Origin: Telmatactis stephensoni
Taxonomy: Eukaryota; Cnidaria; Anthozoa; Actiniaria; Isophelliidae
Assembly (NCBI GenBank): GCA_029948255.1
Contig: JALIZF010001681.1
Span: 215,001 to 279,000 of the forward strand
Direction of reading: 5' to 3'
Length of the DNA: 64,000 nucleotides
Part shown: piece after piece, positions 25,932 to 37,900 of the stretch
How positions within the stretch are numbered: position 1 is the first letter of the stretch
Layout of the letters: each line of letters opens with the position of its first letter
Program-made: the position numbers and the translations under genes
Notes under the pieces: model-generated
What the model was told of the DNA's origin: nothing
Database searches by the model: none
What the model saw: only the letters and a program-made list of their open reading frames with translations

Positions 25932-28900
25932 GAATTAAATAAGCGAGTACGAACACAAAATACGAACATAATAAAGTTATATGCTATAAAAGTAGTACTG
26001 TGCTGGCTGACCGTTACTTTGGATCAGTACGAAAAGCAGTCGAGCTCACGGAATTCAAAGGACTATCAGGACTTCCAGTTGGATCAAGATCGTCACTTCC
26101 AAATCGTGTTATAATCGATCGAATCGAAATCCTTAATTCAAAAACAATATCATATATTGATGACACTAATTTAAGAGCATTTATTGGACTTCCTGTTGTT
26201 GGAAGGACAATTAGTGACCGAATCCTGGGTTAAAGTAACACAAATAAATATTGACTGTAAGATAGATATAGATAAACTTTTTTAGAGTAAAAATATCAGT
26301 ATTAAAAGCTAAAAAGTAAAAGATAAAAAGACTGCTGTACATATTTGCCGAGTGAAAGTGAGAGTCAAAAACTTCTCTTTTAACTTATGCAGAGAGTTGA
26401 TGGGTCTAATTTCACTGGGGAGATGATAGAGAGATATAATATTGAAGAGTTAAGAAGTGTTAAAAATAATCAACTATATATTCAAGTTTATAGACTACTG
26501 TATTCCGAAAATACAAATAAAATCATCTTGTGTGAACCAATAAATTATTATACGCCATTATTTGATCTCGGCTTTTCAGCTGGTGTTGCCCAATTGAGAA
26601 TTCAAGGCATACTTCAAGATACTTGATGGGAAAAAACATGTGTTCTTTGTGATGTCTGACCCATGCAGAAAGAAAGTGTAAGATGAGAGACGAGTGGAAA
26701 ATCAAAGGCAAGAAGTAAGTGGATGTTTTAGAAATTACGGTCATCTCTGTTTTGAATTAAGTATGCTACAAGCGCTAAAGCTTGATTTGCTAGTGAAATC
26801 ACACAGATGGATAACAAATTATGTTCAATACTTGCAATTGAGCTACTATAACTCGACGATTCAAAATAGTTTTCATTATCAAAAGATTCTCTCGCATTAC
26901 TTTAGCATCCTTTGCTACTTTCCGCCATGTTGTTTTCTACTTCAAGTTCCGACCACTTACGTCATGACCGGAAATGCATAGCGATTGGTCAGTTTCTATT
27001 AATCGCGTGTGAATTAAATTACGTTCAAAAGTGATTATTCATGCACGCGCCCTGAGATATAAATTACAAATTATATGATAATTTAAAAAGATGTGTTTTC
27101 AGTTCTCTTTTAAAAGTGTCAAGACATTCTTTTTTTCTGATAGACGATGGGAGTGAGTTCCACAGAACTGGAGCAGAAACAGAAAAAGCACGACATCCAT
27201 AGGTTTTTTAATTATAGGATTTAGGGACCAGCAGTAGTTCAGATGAATAACGAATGTTATATGTTAATATATGTTATTTAATAATGTTTGATTATTCGAC
27301 AGTCGTCAGACGAAATTGTTTTAATTAATATCACCTTTGCTGATATTGTCCTTTATAGACTTCCTATACTCATGAACTTAGGAAAACATGTATGTGGATA
27401 TCTTAGGGCTATTTATACGAGCGAAAATATGATGTATCTCAGACGCAACTTAGATAAAACGCGAACCTCTCTATAAACGGCACTATTAGTCTAATTATAT
27501 TAGAGCGACTAACTAAAAGAACTGCGTTCTTGGTTGTTCTCATTTTGTTCATGTATAGATCTTAGGATAAAAATGTCATTTTTAATTACGAGAGTTTGTG
27601 CCGTACTCAAGCTTTTTTTCTTCTTATTTTATTCATAGAAAAGAGACGCAGTCTTAATAAGATAATATGTTCAATTACTGAAACGACCGATATCATCGAT
27701 CAGCCAGTCAATCATATTTCAGAACATGCAAATTATGGTTCATTTCACTCTATATATTAATTCTTGTTTCATGGACATGCATAAAAAAGTTGCTCATGTT
27801 TTTCGCGAAAAGCAAGAGAACCATTACGTACGCCTACACGCACGCGCTTAAGGTAGTTCCGGAGCCTTAGATTTCATGAATGAATTTCCTTTAAAATCCT
27901 CTCATTTAAAGATAATTGTTTGGCAAGTCAAAACCCGTGAAAAAGAGAGGGGGTCACCGTATTAGGTTCTGAGCTATAAGATGTCGTAAAAGGTGGTATT
28001 TTCAATGAGTTTCCGCGATTTTTCTCAAAATGTACGTAATCCATATGGTCTGAAGAATGCAAACAAAATTTTTCCCAGAAAACGCTTGGACCGTCTCAAA
28101 AGATAGATCTGAGGTTTATCTAGCAGTTTTAATCGTATGCATTGTTTAATAAGTTGCAAATATGATTATAAGGGCATTCTAGAATCAAATTCCTACCCAA
28201 TTACGCGCTCCGAAATCGTGTACGTACTGTAAAAATGTGGAACATTTACGACAATCCAATCAATGAAGTTGTATTTTTATTTTTTAAATCGAAAAAGTGA
28301 TAAGCACTGTCTTGAATAAAAAGAGAAAAACAGGGGGTCACCGTATTATTTCAAAAGCTAGAAAAGCACAAAAGAGAAAACACACCGAAAACGAACACCA
28401 AATATCACCTATTTTAGCTATTTTCTCGCCGGCTTTTTCGATGAATAAGATTAACTAAATTCAAAAGTTCGAGGTTAAATACCTACATTACAAAGTATAC
28501 AAGGTTTCCTGATTAAAACTTTTCCGATATTTGGATGAAAAAATATTTTTTTTCTCTACTAAAGTTAGAGTTTCTACGTTTTCAATCGCTCGCTTACTAG
28601 TGCCCAGACTCCCCACGGTAATACCAAGTGCGCGCGCTCGAATGCGCGCGGAAAATGCGCAGTAGCAAGGGTCCGGAACTACCTTAAACTATAACGAAAT
28701 GCAAAACTTCTGTCGCAAATTAAGGTTCTATTCTTTCTTATTTCCTAACATCAAGGTTTCATGAAAAATATATTGGACGTTATCCCACATTTTCTTCGGT
28801 GCGTTAGATATACAATTGTATCTGTATTAAGCAGACCCCTTATTAAGCGGACACCCTGATTGAAGTGGCCGGATCCAGGTCCTCAGATTCCTTCATATAT

Positions 28901-31900
28901 TTACTATAAATCGAGCCTCTTTTCAACGGACACTTCTATTAAGCGGAAGTATACACTAATTTACAAGCACATTTGGTAATTTCTATAGTTAAGATCGAAC
29001 CTTTATAAACAGCTGGCGTAACTTTAATTTTTCAGTTTTAATTAGTCTTTTCTGAAGACAACAAATTGATTCAGGAAGTTGTTTCTCATGACCAAAAAAA
29101 TAGTCAAAAAATTGCAAGTAATGTTAAATTAAGAATCGATATTTTGATGATTATTTCCTTGCTAACAATTATCTTAAATGTTCAGCGACAGAAATTTTGT
29201 ACTATATGGCTGTATATAATTCTAACCCATGTTTTCATATATGCTCACAGGTACGAAGTGTCCCAATTAATAATATATTTTGTCATTTTTAAAAAATGTC
29301 AAAGTTTTAGCATATACTGTTGACGTTCATAAGCTTTAATGTCAGCTTGATGCAAATAATGCAAAGACAACAGTCGAGCGGTAGAATCAACAGCTAACTC
29401 CTTCTTTTGTGCCTCCGATCCAATTCCTAGAAGAGTTACAATTACCAAAGGCTCACTATCAAGCCATGAGGGCAATCTTAGCAATTGTATATTTTTCTGT
29501 ACAACAGGGCTGACTACATATTCATACTTTCTACAAGACAATAAGACATCTAGAAAAGTTCAAGGCCGTCATGTTAAAGCTAGTAATGCTGTTGATACTC
29601 GATTTTACCAAAAAGAACCCCATAAGGGATTTCCCCAAAATGGTGGACAAACTGTAAAGACGAAAAGAATTCGACGAGATTCACAAGACAGTAAGACATC
29701 CAGAAAAGTTCAAGACCGTCATGTTAAAGCTAGTAGCGCTGTTGATACTCAATTTTACAAAAAAGAACCCCATAAGGAATTTCCCCAAAATGGTGGACAA
29801 ACTGTAAAGACGAAAAGAATTCGACGAGATTCACAACAAAATGGTACCATCAAGGCAACGACTTCTTCTCCCACAAGAAACATATCAAACGTTCACTTGG
29901 TTTGCCCAGATGATTTACATCAAAGTTGTCGTCGAAGATGCGAGAGAAACAGAATGGATAAGACTGACCTTCGAGGTTCAATTATGACATATTGCTACTG
30001 TGACCCATACTGTGAAAGCTTTAAGGACTGTTGCGCAGATTATGATAAATTCTGTCAAGGAATTGTTACCCAAAAGAAGCTAAACAAGAAATGGAACTGC
30101 CGTGATGTCACGATCAAAGGATTAAAACAGCACAATCCAAATCCAACAGAAGCTTCCAGTATTAGGGTCGAGATATGGATGATCGACTCCTGCCCCATAA
30201 AAATATCTAATCTAGTACTTCAGACACGATGTGAAAACAATGATCCGATGTCATCGTCCATTAATGTGATACCAGTTACAGATAAAAAAGGTGAACTCTA
30301 CAAAAATCGATATTGCGCACTCTGCAATGGCGTCAAAGAAAAAGAAATCAGGAGTTTAGGAGTAATTATCAATACCGGATGTTTGCCATGGCGTAGGGGA
30401 TACGGGATGTATCAGATGAGTCGGAGACAAAAATTAACATATGCTTTTAAACATTGCTTCAGAGGGTTACATCTTAATCAAGATCAGCAAGTGAGGGCAT
30501 GCTTTAAAGCCAAGCAAACATGCGCCATAGCAAATCACCCTGACCAAATAGCATGTGAAACAATGCCCACTAGAATAGTGTACATAATGACAAATGCGGA
30601 AAAGCGGAAAGGATGGTACTACAAAAATATTTACTGTGCACGGTGCAGCAACGTTAACATCAGTAAAATTCTCTGTCACCGTATACAAATTTGCCATCAA
30701 TGTGGTAGTGTTGGATCGTTGACTGCAGTGATAATGGTTGATGACGTGTATGGTAACACTCAGCATGAAAGACACGCAAGAATGTTAACCACTGATTGTC
30801 CACATGGTGAGGTGTATGACATTTTCTTAGAAACTTGCAGAAAGTCACTTCAGATTCCTTCCACGAAATCTCTGAAACTCAAGAAATACAATATTGCAGT
30901 GTGGCTGCTGAGAAATAAGACTGCAGGCTTTATCAACATTACATATCATTTGCTAATCGACTCTTTCAGTAGGTTTCTCGGGGTGGAGACCAAATTTGTC
31001 CATGTTCTCGAAAAGCGAAAAATTCAACAAAACCTTATTGTAGTAATTTTCAACTTCAACAAAAATACTGCGAAAAAGGAAAAAGCTGTTCCTTATGAGG
31101 ATAATTTAATGAAGTTAACTAACTTTACTCATCCAATAGACATTCATGTTGCCAATGAGACTGTCACTATTATCAAAGCGACGGTCAAACGCTTAACCTG
31201 TGCAAGAATTGAGCACTTCCATCCCGGAGACTACATGGTTTCGTCAAACTCAAGAAGCGTATACATCAACAAGACAGGTGAGCATCTGACTGAGAAAGAA
31301 TACTTCGCAAACAAGACTTTACTACAAAATGGTAAATGGGTTCCTGTTGGTACCATTGCAGTTTGCAGGCAGTACGTAGTTGACAGCTGTGTAAATGGAA
31401 CTCACATCACTTTGCAAGAACATGAATATGTCATGTTGCCAAACAAGTCCATTTACAGAAATGCATCCGATACAATTTATAACGAATGGGACTACATCGA
31501 AATTAATGGGAGTATATGGAGACAAATCGGCGACACTGCCCGAAAATCAGATTGGTACAGCAACAAGTAAGGTTTAAAAAGGATACAACAACAACGGTGG
31601 TTGACCAGCACGTTTTGACTACTTAAAGAATAATTAGAGACAAAAAAGACTTAAGTATTTAACATCGGGGTAACTTGTAAAGTCGAGATGTATGAGTTCG
31701 AAGATGCACTGTTTGTTCCTTCACTTCATCACTTCAGTCTTCGTCTATTTAAAGGTTAAGCTACTTACATGGGCAAGAGAGACAGAGAGAGACTGGAGAG
31801 AGAGAGAGAGGGAAACGAATTAAATAACTAGCGAGTACGAACACAAAATACGAATATAATAAAGTTATATGCTTTAAAAGTAGTACTGTGCTGGCTGACC

Positions 31901-34900
31901 GTTACTTTGGATCAGTACGGAATTAGCAGTCGTGCTCATGGAATTCAAAGGACTGTCAGGACTTCCAGTTGGATCAAGATCGTCACTTCCAAATCGTGTT
32001 ATAATCGGAATGGAAATCCTTAACTCAAAAACAATATCATATATTGATGACACTATTTATTGGACTTCCTGTTGTTGCATAGGGAGGACAATTAGTGACA
32101 ATCCTGGGTTAAAATAACACAAATAAATATTGACTGTAAAATAGATATAGATGAACTTTTTTAGAGTAAAAATATCAGTATTAAAAGCTAAAAAGTAAAA
32201 GTTAAAAAAGACTACTGTACATGTTTGCCGAGTGAAAGTGAGAGTCAAAAACTTCCCTTTTAACTTATGCAGAGAGTTGATGGTTCTAATTTCACTGGGG
32301 AGATGATAGAGAGATATAATATTGAAGCATAAATATGATATTGAGGTACTGTAGGTACAATTGACAAATTAAAACAAGACAAGTGTAGTTAAGAAGTGTT
32401 AAAAATAATCTACTAGATATTCAAGTTTGTAGAACTGTATCCGAAAATACAAATAAAATCATCTTGTGTGAAGAAATAAATTATTATACGCCATTATTTG
32501 ATCTCGGCTTTTCGGGTGTTGCCCAATTGAGAATTCAAGCCATACTTTATGGGGAAAAAACATGTGTTCTTAGTGAAGCTTGATTTGCTAGTGAAATCAC
32601 ACAGATGGATAACAAATTATGTTCAATGCTTGCAATTGAGCTACTATAACTCGGCGATTCAAAATAGTTTTCATTATCAAAAGATTCTCTCACATTACTT
32701 TAGCATCCTTCGCTACTTTCCGCCATGTTGTTAAATTCTACTTCAAGTTCCGACCACTTACGTCATGACCGGAAATGCATAGCGATTGGTCAGTTTCTAT
32801 TAATCGCGTGTGAATTAAATTACGTTCAAAAATGCTTATTCATGCACGCGCCCTGAGATATACCTACTTCAAAAAAGGTTGTCAGAGCCAAAGGCGATAG
32901 TCGATAGGCTGTGTCATTCCTTGACTCATATTTAGGGTTTCCTATTTGTTTCTACCAATAAATTATAGTACGCAGTTAATTATATCTAAAGTTCTGAGCA
33001 AATCGAATAGAAAAACAGATTATTTTTATTCGATCTTGGGTCTTCAGAGTAGGGACGACCTATGTCTTATGTCCTATCGCCTTTGATTATGACATCATTA
33101 TTTGGAAGATGTATACAGCTATTTCAAAAAAGGTTGATGAGGCGAATAGCGAATGGCGATTGGTGATTGCACGATCGAAAGGAAATTTGGGATAACAAGA
33201 ATTGCTTCATATTTTTATTAATTAAAAACCCAAGCAATGCCGGTACCATGCAGTAAAGAGCTTATTGGACAAAGTGGTCGATAGGCGATTCATATCCGCT
33301 CCGGATAGCGGTTTAGTAGCGTTACCACAATTCCTTTCGGTCGTGCAATCACCAATCGCCGATCGCTGTTCGCCCTGTCAACCTTTTTTGAAAAGCTATA
33401 TATGTAATATGCGTAAGTCTTGTTTATTTTTGTCTGAATCGAAACCTTACCATACCCCTTACTTCGTCAATAAACTCTTGGTTCTTGTCGTGAAAGTGTT
33501 TTAAAATCTAAACGCGCTGTTACACGTTGTTATTTTTCTGCACTCGTCTTGCAATGGCGTTGCGAAATAAGTTGCCCGCCAGCCATTGCAGAGTGAAACA
33601 TACCATGCATTGCACAAAATCATTACCAGAAAAATCATTTAACTAATTGCCTTGCGCCCAATAACAACATCTACAATGGCTCGTGCGGTTTAATTGTTTT
33701 GCAGTGCCATTCCGAGACAAATTGCAGAAAAAAGCTCCACGTAACAGCACCTTAATTGACGAAGCCGAAAACCTCAGGACTAGCGTTAGTAATCCTACCT
33801 TTACAAATTCCTTCAGCTGACCTGGCATACCCGGATCTGCAATCTCGTCGACAAGAATAACTTCCAAGAGTATTAACACAATGATGAGCAGCAGGACAAG
33901 TCGTTGTAGGTAGAGAACATTCATCGATGTCTGTAAAAACCCACAAAGAAACTATTCAGAAATAGAGAGAGACACGGCAATACACGCTTGTTAGGAATGT
34001 CGTCTACACTGCAAAAACGCGCGAGTAAATTTACTCAAAAACTTGAGTAAATCGGTATATCCACAGTAACTCACTTATCCGAGTAAATTTACTCGGTAAC
34101 TGAGTACCCTTTACTCAAATAACTGAGTAACTGCGTACCCTTTACTCAAATAACTGAGTAAATATACTCGGATAAGTGAGTTACTGTAGGTGCACCAATT
34201 TTCTCAAGTTTTTGAGTAAATTTACTCTCCCGTTTTTGCAGGGTAATGCTTCTACAAACAATATGATACCTAAACAGTCTGTTACTCAAACAAAACTTGC
34301 GCACTCTCACTTTAAAAGATTTTCGGCGATAAAAATTCTCAGCTATAATATTAAGCTAAACTGATCACTCTAAGTAAAATTGAATAGATGACAACACTAG
34401 CAATAATTCTAAATAAAGAAACGTCGGTTTTCCGAAGTTGCCCCGACGTAAGTTTTCCGACGTTGTCCCGACTTTTCGAAAGTTGTTTTCCGAGGTTGTC
34501 CCAACGTCTGGTTTACTGAGGTTGTCCTGGTTTTCCGTCAGTTTGTCTCCGCCTTCCCGTACTTTGTTGTGAGGAGATAGAGTCGTGGTGAGCTCATACC
34601 TTTACACGATTTGTTGTCGTCTTGAAGGTGAAATCCTGGTCGGCAAAGACATCTAAATGCTCCAAAACTATTCTCGCAAATATGTTCACAAGTGTCTTTG
34701 AACAAGCATTCATTCATGTCTGGTAAAGGAAGAAATTTTATGTTTTACGCCCGGAAATTGCTGATAACTATTTATTGCCTACATAGGTTGCTCTAGTAGA
34801 GGGGACGGGGGAGGTTAGAGGAGGGGAGTAGAGGGGAGGGGAGGGGGACTGAGTTGGAGGGAAAGGATGCAGTCTGAACCTGTCAAGGATAGACGGAGTT

Positions 34901-37900
34901 TTTTAACAAATTCTTGACTTTCACTTACGTCATCGAAAAATTTCCAGGATCCTGAGTGAAATCAAATGTAATTCACTCAAAAGAACACATAAAACTATGT
35001 AACTCTGCAAAATTTTGAATTGGAAGAAGTTTTTGTTGCGAAGATATTGCCATTTTAACTGCTCCTTCTTTAGTAAGAAATGTATGGCACTTTGTGATTG
35101 GTGTCACTCTACGGGTCACCAAAATATCAGCGAATTTCACATCCCTGAGTAAATTCAATGTATATCTTTGTAAAGAGCAAGTAAAGCTCCATATGTCCAA
35201 GAAATTTTCAGTCCGAAAGAGAATTTTTTTGCAAAGATATTAACAATTTCCCAAACTCATTCTTATGTAAGAAATGTATGTCGTCGCCATGTTGGTGTCG
35301 CTCTGAGCGACACCAATATGGCGGACAAAATACGAATTGGCAAAATCATATAATAATAACAGTTAAATCGTTTAAGTTGATACAGATATCTTATAAACAA
35401 AAGTTTCATTCAAAGACCAAGCCAAATGTGCATAATTTGTAGCAAATTTGTCTGTTTTTGCGTCTGTTGAATACGCGTGACAATATTACGTGACAAGATT
35501 TATACCTCTGATAACTCGAAAACCAAACAACGGAAATAGTTCAAATATTCAGGAACAATTTCTGTTGTTGATATAAAGAATATACTATAGACCCAACTTT
35601 AAGTGATCTATATGAAGCATGGAAGTTTTTTGATGACGTCATGTGAAAGTCAAGAATACGCTTCTAAATGTTGATACCTTCACAATATTCGCCTTTGACA
35701 TCCTTGACGAGACCCTGAGGACATTCCTGTGGAAAAGGACCTACAATCGAAACATAATTCATTGAATTCAAATATGATTCATTGAATTCGAATATGATAA
35801 GCCAAGCGGTGGTAATTCCGACATGCGCATTACTACGTCACATACTTTTCTTAATAAAAGTCTTCATATCAATTCCTAAGGCACCAACTTTGCCTCCAGG
35901 CCTCTCGTTGATATCCACGTCCATTACTTCTACAGTCTGAGAGAGCGAGCCAGGGGGCTGGGAAGGACTTTTGTAAACCACGGTATTGTTACACAAATAC
36001 TCAAGCGTTTTGTCGTCAACTTTGAAATACCGCTTGCCAACAGAAGTATCTCGACCACTGCCAGTTAGAACATACATATCTTTGTAATCGTTGAATGAAA
36101 CTTTAGCTTTTGGCGGGAATTTTGGAGTGTGTCCCCTGATATTTACATCCATGACCATCTCTCCACGTACGTTGAGTCCTTGGCCCACGTGCTCGATCGA
36201 TAATACCTCGCCATTCGGGTAACCAATACGAGTTGAAAAGTTAAACAGTCCTTGTGTTCGCTCAAGTCCGTTCTTGGCCCCAGGCTGTCCGCTACTCCCG
36301 GCCCAATAAAGCGGAGCAGCGATTGGGACTGCATATCTTAACCAATTCAGGAAGGGATCTGGTAAGCCTTCTATGTTGCAAGACAGTTCTGTAATGTTGG
36401 ACTTACGTCGAGTAAGATTGGCTTTTATCGTCACTTTTGGTAACATGACGTCATTAATATGGCCGCCAAGTCTGCTAAAAATAATGGGTCCTCCCTCTGT
36501 TGAAAAATGTGAGCAATATGCACGGGTCGTTAATATTATTTTCTTTATGAACTGAGAAACTTTCATAACTATTCTGTTAACAAGAAAATCAAAGTGCTCC
36601 TAACCCCTAATTCGAAATTTTGATAATCGTTTCTTCATGAATGGAAATGCATAACGGTTACTGAAATATTTCTGGATAAACATCATCTCCTTTCTGAGGA
36701 TTAAGAACTTGAAGTCGGAAAAAAGGAATTTCCATAATTTTGTTTCTAATTTTGAAACAAGTGTGTTTGAGTTATGTAGCAAAAACATTCACCAAACTTT
36801 GTATTTTAGCAATGAAAATCTCAGAAAGGAGATGATTTTATCCAGAAATTAAATATTTAACCATAAGGCTTTGCCATATATTATTCATGAAGAAACGATT
36901 ATCAAGATTTCAATTTAGGGGATTAGGGGCACTTTAATTTGGACGCCTTTCGTAAATCTAAGGCATGGAGCAATTTTCGTATGATATCGTGTGTGAAGCG
37001 CACCGCGCTTCTGTGACCGTGTTAGTGTCGTGATGTCTATAGAGTCGTTTTCGTATGAGTGGGAACACTGTACGGTTACGATACGATACGATTAAAGCAG
37101 GAATTTCGAATGTTTTTATAGAAACTATGATACTGGTACGATTACGATACGGTATGGTAAGTTTCCCACTCATACGAAAATGACTCTAAACCATTTGAAA
37201 TTCCTGTCACAACCGTACTTGCCGCTACCATGCCGTTTTCACAGTCATACGAAATCCGCTTTCTCAGTTTATAATATACGATCATTTAATACTCACCTCG
37301 TGGGCATTTGTATGCATTGCAAATTCTCAGTTGTGCATTAGACCCAAAGCAATCATCACCGCCGAGTGACGGAGGGGGATTGGTACAAGTACGGGTTCTA
37401 ACCTGTTTACCAGACCCACACGTTACTAGACAGGGTGACCAACTGCCCCATTTCGACCAATTACCATGGACTGCAAAACAAGTTATTAAAACCAAGCTAA
37501 GTTCCACTTTTTCTTTCATTTCTGGCTCACACCGTTTTCTGGCTCACACTATTTTGAGAGGTTGCACGAATGCTGGATAGCGTTGGATGTATCTTTGTCC
37601 AGAGGAAAAATAATGGTGACACCGAAAAATGAATTTATTACTGGATAAGTCTTTAGATAACGGATAATTTTTGCAACCGAAGGCTTGGAATGGATTTAAT
37701 TCTGACAAATGAATTTCGTTCCGTTACAAGTTAATCCCGGAATGCGTTCATCCCCGTTTTTGTAGCGGAACGAAATCCTCATTCCGTTACGGGATTATAT
37801 GCCAGTATCATGTAAACTGGGTACGACTCTCATATCGGTATGAAACCTCTTTAGGAGCGAGGAAAGCATGGCAAAAAGACAGAAAAGGACATAAATACCT

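Larger units (their letters stand above)
20843..27058 (+). repeat. duplicated unit B (receptor pseudogene B with flanks)
   Basis: It begins with ACCACGAAATGCAAA.., matching unit A from 13344 and unit C from about 28693. It ends at GCGCCCTGAGATAT, where units A and C continue but B switches to a LINE tail. The GA microsatellite in its 3' flank holds two LINE insertions absent from A and C. Confidence 0.75.
27665..33626 (+). repeat. duplicated unit C (receptor copy C with flanks)
   Basis: It matches unit A from the segment around CATGTTTTTCGCGAAAAGC (27797; 11511 in A) through the receptor gene to CATTGCACAAAATCATT (33626; 19656 in A). It contains a TTAA-flanked DNA element (27852-28683) absent from A. 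Confidence 0.75.

Noticed and set aside
34390..34560. Irregular repeats around GTTTTCCGAMGTTGTCC, considered as a CRISPR-like array
   Set aside because: The spacing is short and irregular, units are degenerate and there are no unique spacers. It is a simple local repeat in animal DNA.
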